DNA from: Prototheca cutis
Lineage: Eukaryota; Chlorophyta; Trebouxiophyceae; Chlorellales; Chlorellaceae
DNA: 64,000 nucleotides
Assembly: GCA_002897115.2 (NCBI GenBank)
Contig: BCIH01000017.1
Span: 124,001-188,000, forward strand
Direction of reading: 5' to 3'
Shown here one piece after another: positions 11,812-23,117 of the stretch. A program made the translations under genes and the position numbers. The notes under the pieces are model-generated. The model made no database searches. It had not been told where the DNA came from and was given only the letters and a program-made list of their open reading frames with translations. Each line of letters starts with the position of its first letter. The stretch's first letter is position 1.

Positions 11812-14800
11812 TCAGGCATGCGACTCAATCCCAACCACACAGACCTTGGTGCGCCTGGCAATGAGGCGCGAGCTCACTCTCCTGCCGTCAGCATCCTCGG
11901 CGGGGCCAGCTTGCTCTTGCTCCACATCCTCCTGGGAAAACAGTTTCGCAAGGGGAGGCATCGTGAAGATGCAGGGGAATCTTTGGTAATGCCCATTCCT
12001 GGGACCCTGCAGCGAGAGGTATGCACACGCAGGAAAGTCCTTGGCAGCAGCGGGCAGTTTGATGAGCTCATCACGCTCCTCACCTGGCGATGCTCGGAGA
12101 GACTGGGTGTCTCTGGACGCAGCGGGGTCTTCTCAGGCGATTGCGGCCGTTGGCCTTCCACTTCTTCAGGCACCTCACCTTCACCAGGCGCATATTTGTC
12201 TCCCTGGAGTTCCCTCTTCGTTTGAGGGTCGGCGCAACTCGACCCCGGCCTGTGGATGGGTGACCAGTCACTGAATTGATTGTTTCTTGCATGGAACCTG
12301 GGGATGCATGATTTACATGCAGTCCAGGAGGGCTGGCTGGCTTTCTTCCATGCGCCGCACAGGCAGGGTGTCCCACCTCCCCACGACACCAGGCACCCGC
12401 ACTTTCTCATGGAGCAATCCCAGGTCGAGTCGTCCTGGATGTTCTTCAGCACCTCGTACTCGACCATCCGCCAGCGCCCACACTTGCTGCAGGGTGTCGT
12501 GGACAGCAGTGGAGGTAATTGCTTTAGAAAGCGTGCGCTGGTAACAGGAGTTTGTGCTACCAAGGACACAGCACCGTTTGACAGCATGCACAATCAGCAC
12601 TGGGCACCATTTGTGCCTTACTGGGCCGAGTCCTTCCTCAACCCAAGCAGTGAATCAGCTGTGAAAAACAGCGCTTACCTGCAGAGGACCCAGTGGTCTC
12701 GGTGGTGCTCCTCCGCGTACTCTCGCAGCCTGCCCAGCAGTTCGGAGAACTGGGGCGAGAGCAGGAATCTTTTGTCGATGGGGATGGATGGCTCACCGTA
12801 GGCCTGGCAGAGTTGGGATGACGAGAGGGGGTACATGCGTGTGACATAAGTGTGTGGCAAGGGTGTGCCATGCTGTGTGGGAAGGAGGGTCCACCATTGC
12901 TGCCTTTCCCATGCTCATTTCAACATCCCAGAAACCCTCATCACTCTCACACCCAAAGCCAGCGACTCCAGCTACCTCGAAGGCATCGTAGAATCGTTCA
13001 AACAGATCAGTCCTGTCCTGTTTGGCCAGCATCACCACGGCGATGCCAAACCCGTTTGGTCTGGAGACAGTTGGCCGGAGGGGGGGGGAGTGCAATGGCT
13101 TTGCCTGTATGCATGCAGATCAGCGCAGTGGCACCACCTGGCCTCTGGACAGGTCAGTACTCCCCAAGTCATCGTCCCCTTCCATCTCGGATGACTCACG
13201 ATTTGTCATAGTCTTTGAACAGGGCGCACTTCCGGCCCAGGAGCACTCTCGGGTAGGGTCTCAAGCGCTGGAAGTAGTTGGCGTCTGTGCTGTTCCTGCA
13301 AACCAGCAGCACGCCAGGCACCTGTGGTGAGGAAAAGGAAATCGAATTATTGCCCGAAAGGCATCGCGCCGTGACATCGCCGTCGTTAGCACCGTGTGTC
13401 CTGTATCAGCCACCAGAGCATTGACCGTGCTTGAGGGGTCTGGAGAGTCAACCACCCCGTCAACCGACGCCCAACCAGCACCACCGTCCCGCCAGCCGCA
13501 CCTCGCCTCGCTCCACTGCATCAATCGCCCGATTGACAAAGCGCCACTGCATCTGGGAGTGGAAGGGCGGGTTGAGCAGGATGTAGTAGCCCTTCCACTC
13601 ATTCTTCAAGGCCAGGCCGTTGTCCTGCAGGGGTGGGAGTGGGGGAGGGAGGTGTCGGGCCAGGTCAACCAGCTCTTCGCCTGGTACAGTGCATGCATGG
13701 ATGCATGCATGCATGCGCTTTTCTCCACCGCCAGGCTCATCGTCACAGTCACACACACCTGTGCCCAACCCCACTCAACCCACCCGCCACATCGCACCTG
13801 CTTGTCATAGAGGACTTCCGCCGGAATGTTTGGTGCCACTCTGGAGTTGCTGCAGGGGTCCAGCAGGCCCTTGATATAGGGTGTGTCGGCCGTCGGGCGT
13901 GGAAGCCCAAACACGCCAAAACACACTGCCTCCTGTGAGGTGGATTGGGTGGCGGTGGTGGTGGAGAGTTCATTGCTGGCTGGGAGATCATCCGCTTCAT
14001 AAGGTTCAAGGATGCACTGCTGCGTGCTGCTTGGGCCGGCCTCGGGCCCTCCTTCCCTGCACTCAAAGAAGCACCGCGTACGATGATCCAGTCCGGGGTC
14101 AAACCCATGCGCTCGTCGTCGTCGGGTTGTACCAGCATCCGCGTGACTGCCTCCACCACCGGCTGCTCCGTGGAACAGGCCGGGCACGTCCATCGACCTC
14201 CGGGGACAAACTGCGGCCCCAGCGAGGGGCAGGGCAGGCATAGCGTGTGGAACCACCGCCGGCAGGTGCCGCAGGGCAGCTGCGCCGCGCCGCCATCGCA
14301 GGCATAGCAGCGCGAAAACCCCTCAGACAGCGAGGTGTGCCGCTCGTAGAGTTCCTGCAGCCGTGCAGCCTCTCTCCCCGCATCTGCGCCCTGCGTTGAC
14401 AGCTCCGACAGCGTCCGCTGCAGCTGCTTCAACCTGCATTTTGTTTGGATGGGTGTGGGGGCTGAGGGGAGGGCAGGGGTAGGGCGGGGTACCTTCCCAA
14501 ATCTTAAACCCTTCCCCCTCAGCCACTCTAGATTCTTACTTTCCAGTGCGTGTGCACCAGGTTTGGAGGGCGGCGCGCTGCTCAGGTGTGCCACCTGGCA
14601 CGCCGGGGACGCAGCGCTCCGCGGGCACCCATGCCGTGGTGTGCTCGCCGTAGTACCGGACCAGTACCAGACGGGATTTAGAAATGGGCCGGCTTAGAAC
14701 GAGGGCAGCCGCCACGGCCCGGTTGCAGAGGTCCAGAGACCAGGCCGCACCCGGCCACTTGCCAGACACCCACAGTGGTGTGCCCGGCGCGTACGACTGG

Positions 14801-15725
14801 CACTCCTGTGGCGCCAGAGGCAGGGTTGTGAAATGAGGTGTACAAGGGTCCTGTGACATCACGCATGCTCTGGACCAGTTATTGTTCTATTTTGTTTTGG
14901 TTTCTTTCTTTCTTTTTTTGTTGAGGGGGTTTGAAGAAAAGGGATGTTTACGGTTGGGGTGGCAAAGTTCCCTGGCCATTCAGGGAACCCCCTGGCAGCC
15001 GCCGCCAATGACTTCCCTCTGCACAACGTAACCCCGCCTCCTAAATCCCAACCCCACACAACAACAGGCCGTGCCTTGCCGTGCAGGCTCTTCATGTGGC
15101 GCTCCAGCTCAGCGCCGGAGGTCGGAGATGCTCGTGCGCTGGTCCTCTCCCATGCCTGCCGGCAGAGCTTGGCGGGGGGGAGCGCCGACTCGCTCACCGC
15201 AAGCACCGCTTCGGCTGCGGTCGACTCTGGATGCGGTGTGTGTGGAGGGATTTGGAACATGGGTTGTCCAAACAAACACACCCTGCACCTGTCCCATTGG
15301 CAATAAAGCTACTGCAGTCCATGAAATGCCCAAACCCTAATGAGAACACAGCCCCAGACGCACTGATTGGCAGCAGGTGCGGGACAACTTTGCTGACTGG
15401 CATGCGGATTTGACCCGTCTGTGGTTTGACCAGTTGAATGATAGCAGTGTCCTCTCCATCACCATTGCACAGCACACGCACGACTCGTCCCTGCAGGCGT
15501 GCAGTGCAGGACTTTATGGGCTAGGGTTCTTGGCTCTGCCAGCGGCCAACCAGCCCAGCCAAGCGGGTGGGGACGGGATGGGGACGGGATGGGGACGGGA
15601 TGGGAGCACAACGCGCCCATGCAATGGCCGTTATACATCACCTGGTAGTTTCCAGATCGAGCCTTAAAGGGCTGGGGAACAATGCGGGCTGGGAGCAGCA
15701 CTTCCCTCCTATTGATGCGGGCCAT
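11812..15725 (-). CDS. Putative DNA N6-adenine methyltransferase fused to Tudor-like, PWWP, PHD and CW-like modules
   Basis: This multidomain nuclear protein is read from the minus strand. From the ATG at 15725 the exons encode: a basic N-terminus; a small beta module (GRVVRVLCNGDGEDTAIIQL, then PVSKVVPHLL, about 15380-15494) resembling a Tudor or SH3-like fold; a charged exon near 15080-15230; a PWWP-like domain (GTPLWVSGKWPGAAWSLDLC, then LVLVRYYGEHTTAWVP, about 14550-14810); a coiled-coil-like stretch; and a PHD-like finger (CYACDGG, CGTCRRWFHTLC, WTCPAC, about 14180-14310). Next come LLDPCSNSRVAPNIPAEVLY, YYILLNPPFHSQMQWRF, VLLVCRNSTDANYFQRLRPY, FKDYDK and GEPSIPID. This series resembles algal proteins carrying a phage-type Dam domain, with NPPF as the NPPY-type catalytic motif. 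A CW-like zinc finger (PCSKCGRWRM, W-DCSMRK, about 12390-12510) and an acidic tail follow. The stop at 11812-11814 assumes an intron with donor CAG|GTGAGG; a read-through stop near 11874 is the alternative. A start upstream of 15725 is also possible. Confidence 0.7.
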
Positions 15726-16113
15726 GGCGTGTACTGCTGACCGGAGACCTCGACCCACCGCGCCCAGGCCGTACTGGCCAGCCAGGCAGAACAATGTCAG
15801 ATTCAACAACCAATAAACCAAATGAATTTGTGCAATACTAGAACTGGGGAATGCGTGGCCCCCAGCACGATCGGGGCTGCTCGTTCCTCATCACTCATCA
15901 CGTAAGTACACACACTGGAAGAAGATCTCTCAGGAGCCGAGCTCCGTGCAGGCACGACAGTGTCGCAGTGCCTTTCAGGACAGACACCTAGCTGGCAATG
16001 GCCTCATGCATGCTCATTTATTGACAATCGCAAAAGATTTTTGAGTATTGCACAGTTTGCGATCGGTGGAAGCGTGTCGCGAAGAGAGAGCGACATCTGT
16101 CCCGGGCATCAAC
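15726..16113. promoter_or_regulatory. Divergent intergenic region, methyltransferase gene / CPN20
   Basis: This holds 388 bp between two divergent starts. An open frame continues a little way upstream of the methyltransferase ATG, so a further 5' exon is possible at its left edge. Confidence 0.45.
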
Positions 16114-17565
16114 ATGTCGCTCCTGATGACGCTCCCCACATCCCGGGCGACGCCTCTGAGGACCGCCCAGCGGCCCTTCCGCTGCTCCAGGTCTTCCGTG
16201 AAGGCGTTCGCTTCAATTTCGATTCCCCCGGAGTTCACCAAGGTAGGTGCTGTGGGCATGTGGGGTTGCCTGTGAACAGCCTGAACTTCTAGACCTGGGG
16301 GCCCTGCATGGCCCAGTCACAACCAGCATCGCTCACTCCCATCGTGCATGCCGCCACCACCTGCGCAGGTCAAGCCCAAGGGTTCCCTCCTCCTGGCAAG
16401 GCCAGCGGAGGCTGACACAAGAACGGCTGGTGGAGTGCTGCTGCCAACTTCCTCGCAGCAGGCGCCGACCACCGGTATGCCGCTGCTTTCTGGGTTCCCA
16501 GGTTCCAAGCTAGCTGGCACACTGAGGGCCCAGCCTTTCATCGTCAGCTTATTGTTGTAACATGGTACAGGATGAGGTGCCTGTCCTTTCTGTTGCCTCC
16601 CTGAATGGACGTGCCTGTCCATTCTGGCCCAACCATGGACCCCCCCACATCCATAACCAACCTGTTGTCCACCTGCTGATCTGCTTCTCCCGCCTTCGCA
16701 ACCCCTCTTGCTGCAGGGAGCGTGGTGGAGCTGGGTGACGGACGGCTGGCAGACGGGAAATTTGACTTTTCGGTGAAACCTGGCGACACCATCCTCTACT
16801 CCAAGTACAAGTTTGGGACCACTGACCTCGAGCTGGGCTCCGTGCCACACTTTCTTATCAAGGAGGAGGACGTGCTGGGCGTGCTGTCGTCTGCCGACGC
16901 CACTGCCAGCGACGTGAAGGAGCTCAGGCCCTTGCACGACCGTGTGCTCGTCGAGGTCTGCAGTTGGCGCTGCTTGAGGAACATGATTGGAAACATGCAC
17001 GTGGCTGCATGCACGGATTGGACGACATTCTGCGGGTGCAGCCAACCCTCCATGTCCCATTCACACACCACACACCCACACCCCACCCTCCCACACACAC
17101 ACAACCCCTGGACAATGCCGCAGGTGCAGGAGCACGGTGACATGAGCACAGGCGGTGTGCTGCTGCCTGACTCGGCAAAGGGCAAGCCGCTGAGCGGGCA
17201 AGTGGTGGCGGTGGGCCCGGGAAAGCGCGGCGTGGACGGCAAACGAGCGCAGCCCAAGCTCGAGCCTGGAGACAGGGTCGTGTATTTCAAGTGAGATGAT
17301 GGCTGGGTTGGGTTTCTGCTGGCAAGCAGCAGTGAACGGGCTCTTGAACTCCTGTCTTTGCAGCGCGGTAGCGGAAATGGAAAGGCGGCTCGGTAGTAGT
17401 CCCATGGCCTGACCCTCAGTGTCGCGTGGCACAGGCAGAGAAGTAACCATGCTTCCCAACACCCCCGTCCTCGCTCCTCGCAGGTATGCGGGCGACAGCA
17501 TCGAGACTGGCAGTGGACAAAAGTTCGTCGTCCTGCATGAGCAGGATGTGCTTGCAAAGCTCTGA
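16114..17565 (+). CDS. CPN20: Chloroplast 20 kDa co-chaperonin CPN20 (two GroES domains)
   Basis: This is a plastid co-chaperonin that caps the Cpn60 ring. Five exons (16114-16242, 16369-16474, 16717-16955, 17124-17290, 17484-17565) join in phase to 240 residues. Residues 1 to about 35 are rich in Ser, Thr, Arg and Ala and should be a transit peptide (MSLLMTLPTSRATPLRT). Two GroES/Cpn10 domains follow in tandem. The first has KPKGSLLLARP, a mobile-loop segment (RTAGGVLLPTSS) and GDTILYSKYKFGTTDLEL. The second has PLHDRVLVEVQEHGDMSTGG, VLLPDSAKGKPLSGQVVAVG and PGDRVVYFKYAGDSIE. The tandem arrangement is specific to plastid-bearing eukaryotes and helps identify the organism. Confidence 0.95.
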
Positions 17566-17871
17566 AGGAAAGACGATGTAGGCAAACCAGAACAGGACAA
17601 CCGGCGTATCGGTCAGTGGCAGCCGCATGTGCCCTTGGCGGTTGGCCAGGCGTGCGCGGGAGTAGGGGACTGGGATGGCGACGGAGATGGCCGCTGGGTG
17701 AGCGTCGAAGAGGACTGGCGCCATTCTTCGGGACGGCGCCAGCAGACACCTTTGCCCCTTGTTGTTCATAAAAGGATTGCCAGCGGACGCTCTTGTATCG
17801 TTCTGCAAGACGGTATTGCATCAACAAAAATAACGTTGTATTCAACGGCAAAAAGTGCAAAAAGAAGCAAG
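17566..17871. other. 3' flank of CPN20 up to tRNA-Lys
   Basis: No further gene is seen; the 306 bp contain the CPN20 3' UTR and the downstream side of the tRNA. In the tRNA direction the sequence next to its 3' end has short T-rich segments (AAAAA-type runs on the plus strand near 17861 and 17851) that could stop RNA polymerase III. Confidence 0.4.
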
Positions 17872-17944
17872 CGCCCGAAGTGGGGCTCGAACCCACGACC
17901 ACAAGGTTAAGAGCCTTGCGCTCTACCGACTGAGCTATCCGGGC
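17872..17944 (-). tRNA. tRNA-Lys (CUU)
   Basis: A complete 73-nt cloverleaf without an intron. The acceptor stem GCCCGGA pairs with TTCGGGC (one G-U). The anticodon stem is CAAGG/CCUUG around the loop CUCUUAA, giving anticodon CUU. The T arm contains GTTCGAG. The discriminator base is G. CCA is not encoded, as expected for a nuclear gene. It lies antisense between CPN20 and RadA. Confidence 0.95.
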
Positions 17945-18151
17945 AGGACGGTCATCCCGGTGGCAGCTTGCGACCTGTTATGTCGGGAGCGGGTTTTCCG
18001 GGACATATGACCAAATGGAAGTGCACGTTCGAACAGAGCGACGCGGACGTAGTGGAGGCAACGAGGGCATGCACCTCTGTTAAAGGCCTGTAGAGGCAGG
18101 GAAGGCACGCATTGTTCCAACGATGATACGCGCGATGAATGCCGGAGAGGG

Positions 18152-20137
18152 ATGACTGCGACGATGCATCTGCGCTGCATGCAGGCGCTCGTTCGCATGT
18201 CGGCACTCCTGGCCCGTGGGGCCTCGGCAGGCACCGTGATCCAAGTCGCCAATGGCTTACGCACGGCGAGAACTAGGGCGTTCCATGGCTGGCCCAAGGT
18301 GCACGGTGCTAGAGCCGGACTGACCGACCGCCAGCCTGTGCGGGCTATGGCCAGCGCTGCCGGCGGAGCCAAGGTCAAGCACACCTACATCTGCCGCGAG
18401 TGCCACGAAGAGCAGGCGCAGTGGACGGGCAAATGCCCCTCCTGCGATGCCTGGCACACGTAAGATGGGCAGAGAATGATGTGTCCGGGGTGTGCGGAGG
18501 GCGTGCGGCACTGCGCGCATGTGAGCGAGTGCCTGGAGATTGTTGCTTCTGTGTAGCCCTATGCCGAGAATGACGCTCCCCGTGCATGGATCAGATTGGA
18601 GAAGGTAGCCGTGTCGAGCTCTGCCACGGAGGGTGGAGGCGGCAGCGGCGCTCGGGCGGCCGCCAAGTTTGGGCAAAACCTCCAACGCCCGGGGGGAGCC
18701 CAGGCCCGGGCCACGGCGCTGCATGCGCCCCGCCGGGGTCAATGGGTCGACGAGGCCGATGGTGCGCCGATTTTGGCAAAAAGATGTGGGGCGGAGGAAG
18801 GGTTCTTGCTTGCCTCCATGTGGGACGGCGTGACGGTGTAGTCGTCCTGGCTGCGGTGGACTTTTGAACCCGCAAGGGGTGGTGGTTGCACACACACACA
18901 GCCCCTACCAGCGGGTGTGTGCCGCACACAGTAGCATCGATCACTTCGCACACGCAAGCCCATCATCCATTGCTGCAATACTCTTGTGCATGCAGCGCCG
19001 ATACGGCTGTCGGAGTTGAGTCAGCGTGGTTTCCAGGCGGGGNGGCGTTGGGAGCTGCCTGGCGGCGTTGGCGCCGAGCTCAACAGGGTGCTGGGCGGTG
19101 GCGTAGTCCCGGGCTCGGTGACGCTGCTGGGAGGCGCCCCAGGAGTCGGTAAGAGCACGCTGCTCCTCCAGGTGGCGGCTCTGCTCGCGCAAGCCGGGGT
19201 GGCCGACGGGCCGTCGGCCACTGATCCTGGAGCTGCACCCGGTTCCGGCAGCGACAACAGGGACCACCGCCCCGTACTCTACGTCTCGGGGGAGGAAAGT
19301 GTGGAACAGATCGGCAGTCGGTCCGAGCGCATGCAGCTAGGTCCTGCCAGCGAGGGCATCTTCCTCTACAGGTCGGTTCGTCGTAGGGTAGTGGCGAGCG
19401 AGGTGTGGTCCCTTGACGTGGCCCAAACACAACCGCCGCCACACACACATGCTGCTCTTGTTGTTTCAATAAACTGCAAGACCTTCCTTTCCAGAATTGC
19501 ATTAATATCTCGCAGTGCCACGCGGCTAGATAGTATTTTGGACCAGATGGCCCGGCTGTCGGCCCGCGCGGTCATCGTCGATTCCATCCAGACAGTGTAT
19601 TTGGATGAAATTCCCTCTTCGGCCGGAAACATCACACAGGTGAGGCTGTTCATCGTTTCTTTCCCTTTTCGTTGTTTGATCGCGTTCAGCATCTCTGATA
19701 GCGGGTGCAGGCCAGAGCAGGCCTGCTGGGCCCTGGCCCGCTGTCAAGCACAGGTCAGCGGGACCACAGCTGAACATTCCTGCTTTCCTCCCTGGCCACT
19801 GCAGTTGCGGGAATGCACCACGGCGCTGTTGCGGGTGGCCAAACGGCAGCACATCCCCATCTTCCTCGTCGGTCACCTCACAAAGTCTGGCGACATTGCG
19901 GGTGAGGCCTTTGGGTCACCCAGCTTGGTAGCATCTTCGGGTGGTCCTGGGCATGGGGTCCTGGACACGAGAAAAGTGAGAATTTGGGACAGCAGCGCCA
20001 CCGAAATTACATCATCACCCACCGACAGGGCCAAGGGTGTTGGAGCATATCGTCGACGTAGTACTCTACATGGAGGGGGACGGCCAGTCCCCAGTCCGCC
20101 TGGTGCGCACGTGGATCAGTGTTTTGCAGGCCGGGCT

Positions 20138-20208
<71 letters not shown>

Positions 20209-20858
20209 TGAGGGATTTTTTTCCGAGAGAGTTGGTGTGTGCATCGGGACTCTTGTCCCTGCACGCGTACCATCGGGCCAGAATACCAATGCAGCGGGTG
20301 CAACCCTGTGTGGCCGTCCAAATCTCGTGATGCTCGGGCTGACACCCGTCCTGCTTTCAATGACCCACCAGATTCGGGGGGCCAAGAACCGATACGGCGC
20401 GACCGACGAGGTCGGCGTGTTCCAGATGGCAGGGCAAGGTCTCGAAGCTGTTGCTGACCCCACCTCCCTGCTCCTCAGCTCCAGGTCGGCACCAGCTGTT
20501 TGAGTTGGTCTGGTTCGGGTGCGGGGCGTGTGATTACCTGTGTGGTTTTTGGTGGTGGTGAAGCTCCATGGACGACTCAGCAGCAGTGAAAGAACAGGCC
20601 CTGTCAGTCAATGTGGTGACAGCATACTGCTGCTGGATGGGAGGTCGAGATTATCAACGAGCCAAGCGGGCACACCCTGTCTCCCCCCCCCAAAAACACA
20701 AGCTCCCCATCTTGCTGGTGCCATGCTTTCCAGGGACATGTCCGCTTCGGCTGTCAGTTCAGCTGTCACCGTGACACTCGAAGGGTCTCGCCCGCTGCTG
20801 ATGGAGGTCCAAGCCCTCTGCACCCGCACCGCATCCCAGGTCGGTTTGGGAATAGTTT

Positions 20859-20893
<35 letters not shown>

Positions 20894-21452
20894 TTGGTTG
20901 CTGGAACATCCAAGGTAGACTCAACGCCAACGGCGTTGAGCTTCTCCGATGAACAAAAAAATTTGCACCCACTCAACCGGTGCTGACGATGCAAACATGC
21001 AGGTTCAGGCGGCAGGGATGCCGCCCGTGCGTGTCCCCGGCGGCGTCAAGTGGGAGCGCATGCGCTTGATTCTGGCGGTGCTGGGCAAGCATGCGGGGTT
21101 CAAGCTGTTTGGCCAGGACGTGCATTTGAATGTGACGGGGGGCCTGCAGCTGGAGGAACCTGCTGCGGATCTGGCCATCGCGCTGGCGGTGGCGGCCAGT
21201 TACCGGGACACCGCCGTGCCCCGGGGGGCAGTGGTCATCGGTGAGCTGGGTTTGGGCGGGGAGCTCCGGCCCGTGCCCCACGCTGAGCGTCGACTGGGGG
21301 AAGCCGCCAAACGCGGGTTCACGCACGCCGTTGCGCCCATGGGATCCCTGACCAAAGGCAAGGCCCCGCCGGGGGGCATGCACGTGGTGCAGTGCCGCAC
21401 CGTCGCCGAAGCCATCGATGCCGTGCTCGGACCCGCACCTCACAGCTATTAA
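18152..21452 (+). CDS. DNA repair protein RadA/Sms homologue, organelle-targeted
   Basis: RadA is a RecA-like ATPase and branch-migration helicase of bacterial origin; in plants and algae it serves organelle DNA. The N-terminal extension (MTATMHLRCMQALVRMSALL) has the composition of a transit peptide. It is followed by the four-Cys zinc finger (YICRECHEEQAQWTGKCPSC) in exon 1, Walker A in GGAPGVGKSTLL (about 19130), LYVSGEES, the VIVDSIQTVY Walker B region (about 19580), FLVGHLTKSGDIAG, then PRVLEHIVDVVLYMEGD. The RadA signature occurs as KNRYGAT after an intron filled with a G tract. The C-terminal Lon-protease-like domain (about 21000-21440) starts VRVPGGVKWERMRLILAVL. The LAVLGKHAGF and AVPRGAVVIGELGLGGELR segments match RadA. 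An N at 19043 falls in coding sequence within a G run. Confidence 0.92.
20139..20206. repeat. 68-bp G-tract in RadA intron
   Basis: A run of G, broken only by CCC at 20175-20177, lies in the RadA intron between the exon ending SPVRL and the exon starting IRGAKNRYG. The length may be approximate because such runs assemble poorly. Confidence 0.9.
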
Positions 21453-22032
21453 AACGGGGGTGCTGGCAGTGCTGCTTCTGTTTTTTTTTTTTTTGGGGGG
21501 GGGGGGGGGGATGCCATCTTCACTGGCGCGTGATCCATGGACGTTATTTTGCAGGAGCAGCAATGGCCCCCTGGCTTTTGTAACGACCTGCTTCTATGCC
21601 AACGCAAACAGGACGTTCGTTGCACCCTCTGAAATCATAAGTCGGCCAACCGGCTTCCTATCCGCAATGCTCGCACGCCACTGTTGTCAGTGAATTGCAG
21701 CAGTAGCAGTCAGAGGAGGGTAACACTGCCTGAGCAGGGTTGCCAAAGAAAAAGAGTGTATGTCGGAGGAGAAGGTATGTAGAAAGCAAAGGTTGAAGTG
21801 CGACCAACAGGCAGCCGACCCCCGCGCGCGTCGAGGCACCCTCAGGCCTGCGCCGCCATCCAAGGAGAGAGTGTGTGTGTACGCGTGTGTGCACACACGA
21901 GTCGCAGCTCGCGAGACAATCAAGGCATGTGGTTTGGACCCATGCGCTCCTGCGTCCACCTGCTCGGAAGTTGGGGGAATGTAGAGAATGAATTTTCTGC
22001 ATGGGTTTCCCTGCCGAGGCACCTGATAGCAT
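21453..22032. other. Convergent spacer after RadA
   Basis: No gene is supported. A T12 run followed by a G14 run lies at 21481-21510. TGTAA at 21579-21583, 127 bases past the RadA stop, is a plausible poly(A) signal. Confidence 0.45.
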
Positions 22033-22648
22033 CTACCCCTGTGCACGCAGGATATCTTCCCAGGTCCTTATGGCCACACCGTCGCACCGTTTCCAGTGGA
22101 GGTGCGAGTCCCACATCTTTACCCAGCTGTCCGAAGTCAGGATGGGCCTGCCCTTGAACCACGCCCGGGGCGCCTGGCCTCGTAGGGCTTCACGCCGCTG
22201 TGCATTTTCATTGCAGCATGCCAGCATGTAGTCGCGGCTGCAAGGAAAGGGGGGGGGGGGTGGGCGCAGGGTTATTAGCATGTGGACTGTCCGTTGCCCA
22301 AAAAGACCGGAGGGCATCCAGACATCATGCTGCTGCATTCCACACCATCTCCCCTCAGCCAGCGCACTTGAACTTTCTCGGCCGGACCTCCGTTCCGAAG
22401 ACACGCCCAGGGTTGGCTGCCGCGAACAGGGCGCCCTGTGAATCGGTGTGGGAGCAGTCACGACGGGAAAGGATGGGATAGGATGGGATACCTCGGCATG
22501 CATGGGGAGTCGCGGCAGATCCAACCGGCCAGCCCACCCCCACCCTCATTCCCACCTGAGCTCCGATGAATATGCCAAGGAAAATCCCTGGGTTGACGTG
22601 CGGCGTGCTGGGCGGGCCCATGTAGGGCTTTCCTAGGAACTCTGACAT
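22033..22648 (-). CDS. Small conserved-looking protein of unknown function (121 residues)
   Basis: Three exons (22556-22648, 22368-22435, 22033-22237) join in phase with clean GTGGGA and GTGCGC donors and AG acceptors, giving 121 residues. The protein starts MSEFLGKPYMGPPSTPHVNP, has a hydrophobic stretch GIFLGIFIGAQGALFAAA, then a charged C-terminal half containing YMLACCNENAQRREAL, RAWFKGRPILTSDSWVKMWD and IRTWEDIL. One short membrane segment near residues 20-38 followed by a soluble Arg-, Lys- and Trp-rich domain would suit an accessory subunit of a mitochondrial inner-membrane complex, but I do not recognise the family. It converges on RadA and diverges from the LRR gene. Confidence 0.6.
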
Positions 22649-23117
22649 GGCGCTCGCCTGTGCTCTCCCCGAGCAGCCTGGCCCGCTGTCACAAGACTGT
22701 TCCTATCAATGCACGGTATCACCACTATTGATGGCTTTCTGGGTGGTGAATGTGTGGCCCTCGGAGGCTGGAGCTGGACATCTCTCGTTGTGGTTGGTGT
22801 TGCCTGGGCCCCTCGGGGACGATGTGCAGGCCTACCGACCAGGTTTGCCGACGCCCCTTCAAATCAGGTGAGATTCGTCAGAACAGCTGAGCATCGGAAA
22901 ACGTCCTCATGTTCGCTTTGATACCGCGCATTTCTATCCCTTTTTACTCAACACTACTCTAGGAACATTATCACACACAAGTGCTGAGTGTACCCTGCTT
23001 CCTCGCGACCGCTCCACGCTGTAACTTGCTTTGGCGGGGTTTGAGGGACCCAGCGCGCTGGGTCGGCAATTGGCCCTGCTCAAGACGTCAACTGGATTGA
23101 AAAAGCAGGCCGACAGC
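22649..23117. promoter_or_regulatory. Divergent intergenic region, small unknown gene / LRR gene
   Basis: This holds 469 bp without coding support between two divergent starts. It presumably contains both promoters. Confidence 0.4.

Noticed and set aside
16796..17902. 368-residue minus-strand open frame antisense to CPN20
   Set aside because: It covers CPN20 exons, introns and the tRNA-Lys, has no conserved motif, and exists because GC-rich coding sequence leaves few antisense stops.
20037..20330. Gly-rich protein encoded through the G tract
   Set aside because: The tract lies in an intron of RadA; splicing at CTG|GTGCGC to ATTCGGGGG restores RadA sequence, so the poly-Gly frame is not translated.
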